Shown: piece by piece, positions 35,301 to 44,449 of the stretch | Numbering within the stretch: position 1 is the first letter of the stretch | How the letters are laid out: each line of letters starts with the position of its first letter | NCBI RefSeq assembly: GCF_029931775.1 | Contig: NC_079324.1 | Location: 65,293,268 to 65,357,267 of the forward strand | DNA: 64,000 nt | Source of the DNA: Euleptes europaea | Taxonomy: Eukaryota > Chordata > Lepidosauria > Squamata > Sphaerodactylidae | Reading direction: 5' to 3' | Notes under the pieces: model-generated | The model's input: only the letters and a program-made list of their open reading frames with translations | What the model was told of the DNA's origin: nothing | Database searches by the model: none | Made by a program: the position numbers and the translations under genes

Positions 35301-38300
35301 TTCCTGTTCCTTGTGTGAGAGAGAAAACATGTGCCTGGCCAGCTCTCTCGGCAGCCCAACTTTGTTTCCTTGGACCCCTCCCATTTGCCTGTGCCCTACA
35401 GGCTTTTTCCAGGCGAGTGAGTGGCTTACCTCGAGTTCTTGCGGCGGCGAAGCCCCTGCCTCCATTCCCCCCCCCCGCTGCCTGCGCGCTTGCCCCACCA
35501 TGGCCTCGAGTTCTTGGGGTGGCCGAGCCCCTGCCTCCATCCCCCCCCGCGCCTGCGTGCTTGCCGTGCCACTTGCTGAGGGTCCCCACCCAGCCCTCCC
35601 TCTGCTTGAGCCCCTGGCCCGCGCGCTTGCTGCGCTGCCCCTGAAGGGGATAATGGAGGGGTGGGGAACCTTTTTCCTGCAAAGGGCCATTTTCACATTT
35701 ATAACATCGTTCGGGGGCCATACCAGGCATAGATCTCCCGGTGTGGGGATCGGGGGAAAGAGGCTAGGGTTGCAAGATCTCCAGCCACCTGTGAGCCCTT
35801 GGCCTAAATCAGAACCAAAACAAACCACATCGAGACAGCCAGGTCCAAAAGAAGCTGGTTTTTACTTGGTCTAAATAGGAGTACAGAGCATGAAGAAAAG
35901 CTGACAGCAGTGAGCTCGCTGTCTAACACTCAGCAGTATAAAGGCTAGGATATTTGCAAGTGATTACAGAACACAAACATAGCTGCTGTTCCCAGGACTT
36001 CAAACAGGCTTCGGTATGCAGGCTTGTCCTTGAGCTTAGTCAGTAGTCAGGTCAGCGATAGAAACGAAAGCAAAACAAAGTAACTGAGATACAGGCCTGA
36101 CACCACCAGCTGGAGGTTTGCAAGAAAGGAAGGAAGGAAGGAAAGTAAGAAGGGAAGGAAGGAAAGAGGGTGGGAGGCTTCTCTCCCCCCCCCACACACA
36201 CACACACGCACTCACCAGCAGCCCAGGGATCTCACGCACATACACAGGGAGGGCTGGGGGGACCCTCCGGCGGCAGCGCAGCAAGCGCGCAGTCCGGGGG
36301 AATGGAGCACGGGGAGGGCTGGGGGGTGACCCTCCGGCGGCAGCTTGACAAGCGCGCAGGCCAGGGGAATGGAGCACGGGGAGGGCTGGGGGGGACCCTC
36401 TGGCGGTGGTGCAGCAAGGGAAGGGGAAGGAAGGAAGGAAAAAGAAGGAAGGAAAGAGGGTGGGAGACTCCCCCACGCACGCACGCACGGACATGCACGC
36501 ACACGCACTCACCAGTGGCCTGGGGATCTCGCACACACACGCACATACACAAGCGCGCAGGCTGGGGGAATGGAGCACAGGGAGGGCAAGGGGGCACCCT
36601 CCGGCGGCGGCAGCAGCAGCGCGGCAAGAGCGCAGGCCGGGGGAATGGAACACAGGGAGGGCTGGGGGGGACCCTTCAGCGGTGGCGCAGCAAGCGCGCG
36701 GGCCAGGGGCTCAAGCAGAGGGAGGGCTGGGCGGGGACCCTCAGCAAGTGGCACGGCAAGCACGCAGGCGACGGGGGGGATGGAGGCAGGGGCCTCGGAC
36801 GTCCCAAGAACTCGAGGCCATGGTGGGGCAAGTGCGCAGGCAGTGGGGGAGGATGGAGGCAGGGGCTTCGCTGTCGCAAGAACTCAAGGTAAGCCACTCG
36901 CTTGCCTGGAAAAAGCCTGTAGGGCACGGGCGAAGGGGAAGGGGCCAAGGAAACAAAGTTGGGCTGCCGAGAGAGCTGGCCAGGCACATGTTTTCTCTCT
37001 CTCGCAAGGAACAGGAAGCAGGGAGACTTGGGGGAAACGCCCCACAATCACCCAATCAACCTTCAGCTTTGTGTGCACGTGCTCCGGCTTTCCAGTGAAG
37101 CCCGAAGTGCTGAGATGAGGGCCTGGCTAGTGACAGCTAGCTCCGTGGAGTTCCCCGGCCTCGGCAGGTGGGCCGTGGAGCTCCCCGGCCTCAGCAGGTG
37201 GGCCGTGAAGCTCCCGACCTCGGCAGGCGGGTGGGGGCCCGGACAATGATCTCACGGGCTGCATCCGGCCCGCGGGCCGGAGGTTCCCCACCCCTGGGAT
37301 AAAGGAAAGGAAGGAAAAGACTGACCAAGTGGCCGAGTGTTGACTTCAGTTGACTCTGCTGCATCCATTTCACCCATTGGCCTCTAAACCCTTAGCCAGA
37401 GTATCTGGGGTGGCACGTGGCTGGCCGTCCATTTGCATCTGCATGTTGATGATACCCAAGCCCAAAATTCCAGGGTGGCGCATATAGATGTTAAAGAGCA
37501 TTGGAGGCAGGATCCCACCCTGAGGGACCCCACATACTAAAGTGTGTTGAGTTGAGAACCTTTCTCCCAGCAACACCCTCTGTCCCTGACAAAGTGTGTG
37601 TAAAAAAATACATGGACTTGACAAATTTTTTGAGTCTTCTGGTTTTTTAATTTTAATGATCATGCTTTCTAATTATTTCTGCCACAAAACCTAATCCTGC
37701 TTTACAGTTGCTTGCAGTTTTATTAAAGCTATAACAAAAGTGTTGTAGTATATAAATAAATACAGGGGTAACCCTGATTGTCATCACCAGAGCAAAAACT
37801 TAACCTCTAACCCTAGTCAAAGTTCTCCATGATCCGACACTCATTATTCTATTATTGCTTTAAAAAGCTACATTTAATTATATATTTGAGCCAATATAGA
37901 AAGCAGCTGGTCAAGAAATAAAGTCATCCACCACCAATAACTGACATAAAGTTAAGTTTATGTATAAACAAGCAATGACAAGAACTTCATGCACATGTTT
38001 ACAACAAAACACGTTTCAGTATGAAATGATAAACTTGGGTTGGATCCAGTCAGCTTTTTCATTCAATTTCCACGAGTTCCCCTCATTACAGGCTCTGTTC
38101 TGCATGGTTTTTGTCCATGCAGATCTTATGAGCCTGTACATAGCTTTTTTGATGTTCAATGTGGGGAAGGGGGCTCCTTCCTCCTTTTTTGGCAGTGGAA
38201 AAACTGGGGAGTCGAATCCTTACTACTTCAGTTGAGAATTGATGAGAGGTGCTATGATGTAACCGTTTCTGGAAATACTAGGTGCCACAGCAACATTCCT

Positions 38301-41300
38301 AGGGCCCCCGCTGCCTGGGATTGGTCAAGCTTTGGGAAATAGACGTGTGTGCGCGTGCCTGTACACACACACCGTGTCCTTCAAGATCAGTTCTGTGCAT
38401 TCTACTTGCAGTTTAGAACTGGTATGATGGATGGTTATAAAGTCACCCTAGGGGAATAATTAAAATATAGCATACGTATAAAATACTAGAATAGTCATTA
38501 AAACTGGCTAGAGGCTTAGCTAGGTGATGCAGGATGCTATAAACTTTATTTTAAGGAATGTTTGATTGTCTATGCAAAGGTCTGAGATCCACAGGCCCTG
38601 TAACAATCTGATCAATGCACAGTCATTTTTCTCTTTGACCCTCTGCCAAGTACCTTCACGAACGTGGAATTATTCATCGGGATTTAAAGCTGGAGAATGT
38701 GCTTTTATCATCTCCTGAGGAAAACTGTCTTGTAAAGGTATGTAGGAGACCCCCTCCCATTTGTCTTGCCTCAAATGTAGTTGCTTTGAGCGAGTTTTGA
38801 CTGTAAATGTTAGCTGCTTTCCAAGGGGTACTCTCATTTTAACAGGTAATGAAATATTTAAGGTTGAGAATTTTTTCATATGAAACTTCTGAGATCATTC
38901 TGGGTCTCACTTATGTGGGAAACGTATACGGTGCCTTTCCAGAGACCTGCTTGAGGTAGCTCACAAAATAAAAACGATACTTTAAAATCCTGAAAACAAT
39001 AACATAAAAAATTATGAATAATGATGCAAGCCATTTTTTTCACTCCGTAAAGTCACAGTTAACTTTTGGCAGCCCCCGTTGGGTTTTCATGGCAAGAGAC
39101 ATTCAGAAGTGGTTTGCCACCGCATGCCTCCCTGTCACGACCCTGGTGCTTTCCTTGGAGGTCTCCCATCCAAATACTAGCCAGGGCTGACCCTGCTTAG
39201 CTTCTGAGATCTGACGAGATCAGGCTAGCCTGGGGCTATCCAGGTCATGACAATGCAAGCCATAAACCGCATTTACTTATAGCTAGCTTCCTCTTGATCA
39301 ATGGGACTTCCAGCAGCTTCTAAAAATAGCAGCCTAAAATAACATTCATAAAACAGTCCTCGGGCTGCCACGCCAACCGCCTTGCTCCTGCAGATGGGCA
39401 CAGAGCAAAGCTTGGGAAGACGGTATTTGCTGGGGGGGCTGGACAGTATGGGAGGAGGTTGTCCTTACATGCAGTGCAAGGTATGTGTGGAGGAGCAGCA
39501 TGTGTAGCATGTAGATGTTCTTGTTTGAGAATCTACCGCCCTTCCACCCAGTCATGCAGATTTCATTGGGTTTGCCATGTAGACTAGGCATTGCTTTTTA
39601 ATGCAAAAATGCTTTATCTAGAAGAGGTTTTTGTACATAGTGTCCCAGGTGCAAAAAGTGTGGGGCAGCAACTTTTGACTTCTTCATCTATTTTCAATTT
39701 CCTTCATGCAAGATCACAGATTTTGGACAGTCCAAAATTCTTGGGGAAACATCCCTAATGCAGACCTTATGTGGTACCCCCAATTATCTTGCTCCTGAAG
39801 TTCTAACTTCTGCTGGGACAGCTGGCTATGGACGATCTGTGGATTGCTGGAGCCTGGGAGTGATCCTCTTTATGTGGTAAGAGCTTCGTTGCAGGTTGTT
39901 CCCTGCTGCAGTTTTTTTAATTATTATTTTTTTATTTATATAATTGGTGGGATACAAAAAGGAAAAACGGGGTAAAACGTTGAATATATAAAAACAATAT
40001 AGCAGTTTCCGTTAGAAGATAAACTCAGTCAAATACAGCCAATGTATTAATCAAATATAGTACCCTGTGTTTAAATATAAAATGATTATAGAAATGTGAA
40101 TATAGAAATGTAAATATCATCCAGATTATCTAGGTATTACACTTTTAGAAGTATGGCATATAAAAGCTTGAGATTTGCTTACCAGATAGTTAAGACATAT
40201 TAAGTGAAATATTACCTATTATACATTTTTGAACTAGTCAGTACGTCATTCATTTACCTAACTGGAAGTCATGTAAGTGTAAAATGACTCCCACTTTTCA
40301 TCAACTTGTTCTATACATTCGTTAAACTCCCTGCTGCAGTTTTGTGCAGGCCTTTGAGTGAGCGACTGAGCATGTTTAAATGTTAGTCTGGAAAGAAAAA
40401 TATTTTTTCTCCTTTTGTGCTTTTGCTCTGTCCTTTCGCCAGGGAACTAAGGCTGCAATCCTGAGCGTAGTTGGAAACTCCGTGGAACGTTAACTAAAAT
40501 GGTATATCTCTGTCTCTTAAACAGTGATTCCCAAGGTGACTTACTTGTGAAGACAGTAAGTCCCTCAAAATTAAATAAAAATTGCAAAGCATTCCCCAAC
40601 AGTACCCTAAAAATAAGCAGCAGCAATAGAAATATGCTAATCGTGTAAGTGGCAGCATTTAAATGATTCAGAGGCTAGCTAAAAGGAGCAATACATAAAA
40701 TCTAGTTGTATTAAGTCAAATTACATCAGCATTGATATAAAATTATTAAGTCGATATGTTTAGCCTGGAGAGGAGACGACTGAGAGATGATATAACCATC
40801 TCCATGTGCTTGAAGGGTTGTCATATAGAGGATGGTACCGCTTTTAACCACTACACCACGCTGCCTCTCCATACATGTCATCAAGGCCAAACCCCTGCTC
40901 ATCCCTGACAAGAGTTTATCCAGCCACTGCTTGAAGATTGCCAGTGAAGGGGAGCTCACCACCTCCCTAGGCAGCCGACTACTGTTCCACTCTAAAAAAA
41001 ACTTTTTCCTAATATCCAGCTGGTACCTTTCCATAGGGTCGCCATGAGTCGGAGGCGACTTGACAGCCCTTAACGCACACACACCTTTCCATCTGTAATT
41101 TTAACTGCAAGTCCTATCCTCTGCTGCCAACAGGAACAGCTTCCTGCTCTCCTCTAAGTGACAGTCCTCCAAATACTTAAAGAGGGCAAATCATGTCCCC
41201 CTCAGCCTCCTCTTCTCCAGACTAAACATTCCCAGGTCCCTCAGCCTTTCCTCGCAGGGCTTCTTGGTCTCCCGGCCCCTGATCATCCTCGTCGCTCTCC

Positions 41301-43977
41301 TGTGCACCCACTCCATTCTGCCCACATCCTTTTTGAAATGAGGCCTCCAGAACTGCATACAGTACTCCAAGTGTGGCCTGACCAATGCAGTGTACAGCAG
41401 GACTGTGACATATTGGGATTGAATGTTATGCCCCTGTTGATACACCCCGAGACTGCATTAGCCTTTTTTGCTGCTGCATCACACTGACTGAAAGAACTAT
41501 TAAACAGACTTTAGAAATGGTGTCTGTATTAAGTGTAGTGGTGTATAAGACTATTTGTGTGTGTGTGTATAAATAAAAATTAGCATATTATATATTGATA
41601 CTTGTTTATGTAAAGTTAGCTATGTACTTTTGTTTTTTTCTAAAATTTATTTAATAAATAACATACATGTGATCAGAGCATGAGTAACTGAGGCCAAGTT
41701 ACACTTGTCAAAGCAGAGTTGTGGTTGACAAACTACCCAAAGTTGGCCCAAGGTGCCAAAAGCCCCCCAGGAGACTTGTGCCGTCCACAGGCTGGGCTCC
41801 TGCAGCCCTTGCAGGGCTCTCTCTCCTGTCCTTCAGCCCTGTTTTCCCTACTTGTGTTTGTTGAACAGCCTCTCTGGTTATCCACCTTTTTCGGATCAAA
41901 ATGCTCGACTATCTTTGAGAGAACAGATCACCCGGGGTGAATATGTCTACTGTGCAGAAAAATGGAAACCCGTATCAAAAGAAGGTATGGTGTTGTGATT
42001 CTGTAGGGATAAATGAGAAGGCCTGTTGTTAGATTGTTCAATAGGAATAGATTTGCACATAAACGTAATTGTAGCATCTAATGGTCTGTATAAAAGTGAA
42101 GCTCATTGTGATTCGATGTGAGAATTGCTCGTGGCTGTTCTCTATTCAGTGACATTCCTGTGGCAGCAGGTTTCTGCATGCAGGGTCTCCAGCAGCAAAT
42201 GACCACATGCTTTGCCATGCCGTTGGTGCTTCCCTGGTAAATGCAGGGAAATTGCCTGGAGCCTGCATGTCATAGGCTGAACTTTTTGATAGCTGGCTGT
42301 GCCTGCGTTAAATGGCCACCCGCTTTGACACCTGGGGATGGAGCAGGCTATGGATGGCAACAGAACGATGGCACCGTGGCCTTGCTCGCAAGTAGTCTTG
42401 CGTGGCACGGGGCACTTGAGAATGCTGCTGGGCCCCACAGGGGCAGTTGTGGCTTTTCAACTAACAGTGACGAGTGAAGGGGAAAAACTCTTGCATTTCA
42501 TTCCAGCCTTTGACCTTGTGCAGAAGTTGCTGACAGTGGATGTTGACAAACGGTTCAAAATAGAACAAGCCTTGGCGCACCCCTGGCTTCAGGTACCTGT
42601 ACATGTAAATAGTAACCTCTATGTTGTTGCTGAAGGGAGCTTCTTGTCAGGAAACCTTTTGAGTGACGACATAAGCCTGAGACACTTATGATATCCTTAA
42701 AATTCCTCATTGAATGGGGAAGATGTTTCTTGAGTTCCGAAAGAATAGCAACATGGAGTGGAGAGGGGTCTTCTGACAACAGCATGGGGGAAGCCAAAGT
42801 GTTGGGCGCGGTATCTTCACTAAGGACGCACAATGGCAGGCAATGGTCTTTTCTGGTATTTATATATTCTGCCTTTCTCCTGTCATGGTGAAGTGATTCT
42901 GAACCGAGGCTGGTCACTTGTGGAAGGGGGTGTGTGAAGGCAGAATTTTGGCTCTGCCGGACTGACCTGGGGCTTTCCACAATGAGAGGCAAAGTGAACC
43001 CTTCGTTTTTGCTTCTGCTGAAGACCCCAGTGTTGTTTGTTTGCCGGCCCAGGAGATCTGGGTACCTGAGGTGGAAAATGCAAATAATACCCCTCCCCGC
43101 AGCATCACATTGTTTTAGATTGTGTTTGTTGCTTTGTGAGCCCTATACCTGAAAACGAGTATAAGTGTGTTTTAATGATTACTCTTCATAGGATAAAAGT
43201 ATGAAGAACCGGTTCCAGCAGCTGCTGACACAAATGAATGACTTGGTGCTTCCGTCCGAAGCTCCAGCTTTGGTAGATATTTCTTTTTAAAAAAAATTCC
43301 TTTCTAATACTTGCACACAAAAAGAAAAACACTTGTATCGGGAGTGGGTGAATCACAAACAAAATTATCTACAAAAATTCATTAAAAGTGAACAAACAAA
43401 CCTTATCACTCACAAATCTTATCCAGACAATAATAAACACCATTCAATGTTTTATTAAATCCAACAATAGTTCTAAATGTTTTCCTGATAAAATATTAGT
43501 GTTGTCAGTAAGGCAATATACTGTTAATTTATGGTGTGTGTGTTTCAGTTTGCTGCTATAACTATTATAGCAGCAATAAACAAGCCTAAAACTAGTTCCA
43601 TATCTGGGAGATCCACATAACCTTTCAAACACCCTAATATTATTATTTTAGGTTCCCAGGGTATACATTTCGCTAACACTGAACCACAGTTTCCCAAAAA
43701 CTCCTGCTCTGGAGGGGGTTGTACTCCCCTGAAAGAAGCAGGTCTCGCATGTCGATGAGTGTTGTTCCAAGTAGTGCATGCTAGTGATGGACGTGGCCTG
43801 TCGTGTGCTGCTCTTGAGTGCTGCTGCTGCTGCTGGTGATGCATTTTGCTTATTGCAGAAGGTGCAGGAGAAAGATTTTGTTCTCCCTTGCTCTTCCAGC
43901 CATCCACAAGCAGAAAACGGCGCCATGAAAAGGAAGAACTGCCAACTCCTAAACGTGCCACTCAGACTCCAACGTGA
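17278..43977 (+). CDS. CHEK2: CHEK2, checkpoint kinase 2, complete
   Basis: Nuclear Ser/Thr kinase of the ATM DNA-damage pathway. Coding exons: 17278-17605, 18585-18709, 21401-21548, 24300-24390, 26501-26609, 28421-28474, 29985-30046, 31688-31787, 38651-38737, 39713-39876, 41869-41984, 42507-42592, 43192-43272, 43900-43977; total 1629 nt, 542 residues (human 543). The N-terminus (1-109) has 21 alanines, serine runs and two SQ motifs (S43, S50). The FHA domain starts near 110 ([20 protein letters not shown]). Kinase domain: GSGACGEV, VAIK lysine K252, HRD D350, DFG D371, T-loop T386 and T390 (human T383/T387), [18 protein letters not shown] has Leu where human has Pro. The last exon starts at PSTSRKRR after TTCCAG, which matches the human exon border and gives a basic nuclear-localisation tail. 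Confidence 0.95.
17299..17361 (+). repeat. GCG/GCA triplet run, 21 alanine codons in CHEK2
   Basis: Twenty-one consecutive alanine codons (first GCG, then GCA, last GCG) follow MSGRQGE. Pure triplet runs of this kind vary in length between individuals. Human CHEK2 has no such tract. Confidence 0.9.
19025..19455. mobile_element. hAT-type non-autonomous DNA element
   Basis: Left end CAGGGGTGTTGAACTCATTT, right end TATTTTTGACACCCTTG (imperfect inverted repeats). The flanks CCATAGAC and CCATACAG agree at 6 of 8 bases, consistent with an aged 8-bp hAT duplication. No transposase. Confidence 0.65.
19655..20070 (-). mobile_element. CR1/L2-like LINE, 3' end
   Basis: Reverse of the same LINE tail as at 10121-10745: GAACATAAAGGCCCTGCTGG, GTCCAGCAGTCTGTTCACAC, then CTCCATGAACGTATCCACTC. 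In CHEK2 intron 2. Confidence 0.75.
22050..22228. repeat. CT-rich (CTTT/CCTT)n low-complexity run
   Basis: Long uninterrupted pyrimidine tract with CTTT and CCTT units, inside the hAT element of CHEK2 intron 3. Confidence 0.9.
22374..22542. mobile_element. Short inverted-repeat element (AGGGTTGCCA ends)
   Basis: Starts AGGGTTGCCAACCTCCAGG and ends CTCCACCCTGGCAACCCT, giving inverted termini of about ten bases over 169 bp. A lone end of the same kind occurs near 2789. Confidence 0.55.
22545..23205 (+). mobile_element. Probable solo LTR, Gypsy-like (fossil)
   Basis: A 661-bp segment with TG...CA ends and near-identical 5-bp flanks (CCTGG and CCTAG). A TATA-like ATATAAG lies in the middle part. 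No internal coding region is attached, so it is a recombined single LTR if the call is right. It sits within the hAT element of CHEK2 intron 3. Confidence 0.45.
24391..26500. other. CHEK2 intron 4, mostly unassigned
   Basis: A CA repeat at 25920-25936 and a possible LTR fossil at about 25660-26178 are the only features I can name. The rest is GC-rich, with short frames on both strands and no recognisable protein. Confidence 0.4.
25660..26178 (-). mobile_element. Possible solo LTR (fossil), ends not confirmed
   Basis: On the minus strand a TGTTATGG start is followed, about 440 bases on, by AATAAAGCTTGTG, an LTR-like order. No clean target duplication was found, so family and limits are uncertain. 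Confidence 0.3.
28600..28866 (-). mobile_element. tRNA-derived MIR/CORE-like SINE
   Basis: On the minus strand the head reads GAGAGCCAGGGTGGTGTCGT (box A region), followed by a box B-like region and the CORE-like GGTGAGCTTGGATCAGTCAC, ending in an AGAAGAAG-type tail. Two further copies occur at 30.6 and 63.8 kb. In CHEK2 intron 6. Confidence 0.65.
28948..29790 (-). mobile_element. CR1-like LINE, 3' region
   Basis: Starts with the reversed tail AAGAGCCCTGCTGGATCAGA and continues through decayed CR1-type sequence (CCCCAAGATCTCTTTTAATC) toward CHEK2 exon 7. Decayed; right limit approximate. Confidence 0.55.
30640..30973 (-). mobile_element. tRNA-derived MIR/CORE-like SINE with doubled head
   Basis: Same family as 28600-28866. 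The segment with TGTGGAGGAGTGGGGAA occurs twice in tandem (near 30829 and 30880), so the tRNA-related head is partly duplicated. In CHEK2 intron 7. Confidence 0.65.
32640..33245 (-). mobile_element. CR1-like LINE, 3' end
   Basis: Minus-strand translation contains [37 protein letters not shown] and [20 protein letters not shown], the CR1 reverse-transcriptase C-terminus. The reversed tail is AGAGTTGGAAGGGACCACCA. The frame is long and little decayed, so the insertion is fairly young. Confidence 0.85.
33540..34031 (-). mobile_element. L2-like LINE, later part of the reverse transcriptase
   Basis: Minus-strand translation gives [18 protein letters not shown] and [20 protein letters not shown], the L2 pattern KTE.L ... 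AR..FFHL ... V.SRLDYCN. It breaks off at 34031, where a different LINE fragment begins. Confidence 0.65.
34032..35030 (+). mobile_element. Non-LTR LINE fragment, C-terminal domain with zinc-knuckle-like end
   Basis: Plus-strand translation gives [19 protein letters not shown], then a [17 protein letters not shown] segment, and later [20 protein letters not shown], the post-reverse-transcriptase region and CCHC-like end of a LINE. Frames shift several times. The clade is not assigned. Confidence 0.6.
35790..36102 (-). mobile_element. Solo LTR, probably Gypsy-like (fossil)
   Basis: 313 bp, starting TGTCAGGCCTG and ending GGGCTCACA on the minus strand, flanked by a perfect 5-bp duplication CCACC on each side. 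A 5-bp duplication with TG...CA ends is the mark of an LTR integration; only the single LTR remains. It landed within the foldback element, so it is the younger of the two. Confidence 0.8.
36118..36770. repeat. GGAA-rich run followed by a tandem repeat of about 60-70 bp
   Basis: After a GGAAGGAA run (36120-36170), a GC-rich unit with GGGAGGGCTGGGG, ACCCTCCGGCGG and CAAGCGCGCAGG recurs at about 36244, 36315, 36377, 36585, 36655 and 36718, with short GGAA and ACGC runs interposed. It belongs to the middle of the foldback element. Confidence 0.7.
37370..37645 (-). mobile_element. L2-like LINE, earlier part of the reverse transcriptase
   Basis: Minus-strand translation includes [19 protein letters not shown], the reverse-transcriptase block upstream of the part at 33540-34031. 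The two parts probably belong to one copy split by later insertions. Confidence 0.6.
39035..39252 (-). mobile_element. 5S rRNA-derived SINE
   Basis: On the minus strand 39160-39250 matches the 5S rRNA promoter half (AAGCTAAGCAGGGTCAGCCC and GGATGGGAGACC). The element is bounded by a perfect 11-bp duplication ATGCAAGCCAT at 39024-39034 and 39253-39263, a sign of LINE-driven insertion. In CHEK2 intron 9; not a functional 5S gene. Confidence 0.8.
39877..41868. other. CHEK2 intron 10, with CR1 pieces
   Basis: The first 850 bases are AT-rich with nothing recognisable. CR1 pieces lie at 40745-41500. AT-rich sequence with a GT run (41548-41567) follows. Confidence 0.5.
40745..41500 (-). mobile_element. 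Composite of CR1-like LINE pieces and a SINE tail
   Basis: 40745-40840 is a short plus-strand CR1 piece. From about 40870 the minus strand reads [20 protein letters not shown] (41340-41445) and a LEKRRLRG segment. Near 41037 a GGGTCGCCATGAGTCGGAGG tail of a lizard SINE interrupts it. At least three insertion events are stacked. Confidence 0.65.
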
Positions 43978-44443
43978 AAAAGTGGAGCAACTTCTTTAAT
44001 GGCTGCTGTAGATTTTTCTATAATTGTAAAATGTATTCCCCTTTTGCACATCAACCGCTGCTGAATCAAGAATTGCTTGCTAAGAATGTAGAGACTTGGT
44101 GAACTGTGGAAAATTCCTGAGGTTTGCTTCTTTTCACTTGGGCAGTGGCACACTTCTACGCCTCTTACAATTGTTTTGGAGTTCTGCTGTGCTTTTGGTT
44201 CCATGTCTGCACCTAGTATCCAGATGTCCAAGCACAAATCTTCCAACTGTCCCATTTTTAAAGAAAATATTCCTACCCTGAATTTTAAAAAAAAAGATTC
44301 CTGCCCTGCCCCTCTAGTGCCCTTGTCTCTTTTGTATGTGCGAGTAACGGGCTCAAGTCTGCCACCAGTAATGTTTGTTGTTTTTAGGGGATACCTAGAA
44401 ACTATTATTATTAATCTCCTAATTATATAATTTCTCAGAGATA

Positions 44444-44449
44444 AATAAA
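44444..44449 (+). terminator. Candidate CHEK2 polyadenylation signal
   Basis: AATAAA 467 bases past the stop codon, in GAGATAAATAAATTGG. Confidence 0.65.

Larger units (their letters stand above)
35079..37296. mobile_element. 2.2-kb foldback DNA element with hAT-like ends
   Basis: Both ends carry CAGGGGTGGGGAACCTCCG in inverted orientation. The inversion extends far inward: 35079-about 35650 and about 36670-37296 are reverse complements of each other over roughly 570-630 bp (for example TGGGCTGCCGAGAGAGCTGG at 36960 against its complement near 35340). The middle holds a second left-end-like sequence (35656), a solo LTR and a tandem repeat. No target duplication is clear. In CHEK2 intron 8. 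Confidence 0.65.
31788..38650. other. CHEK2 intron 8, the largest, built of nested repeats
   Basis: This 6.9-kb intron holds a CR1 copy (32640), an L2-like LINE split into two parts (33540-34031 and 37370-37645), a second LINE fragment and a 2.2-kb foldback element with a solo LTR. Stretches 31800-32400 and 37650-38640 show no recognisable feature apart from a short A-rich repeat near 32400-32520. Confidence 0.6.

Noticed and set aside
36170-37118. Frames of 230-257 codons as a novel gene
   Set aside because: They run through the tandem repeat and one arm of the foldback element; the mirrored arm gives the same peptide on the other strand.
39160-39250. Functional 5S rRNA gene
   Set aside because: Only part of 5S is present, it carries a SINE body and a target duplication, and it lacks a 5S terminator context.
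43859-43999. CHEK2 last exon beginning right after TATTGCAG and ending MKRKNCQ...EQLL
   Set aside because: That frame has no similarity to the CHEK2 C-terminus. The acceptor TTCCAG at 43899 gives PSTSRKRR in frame, with the same exon border as human.
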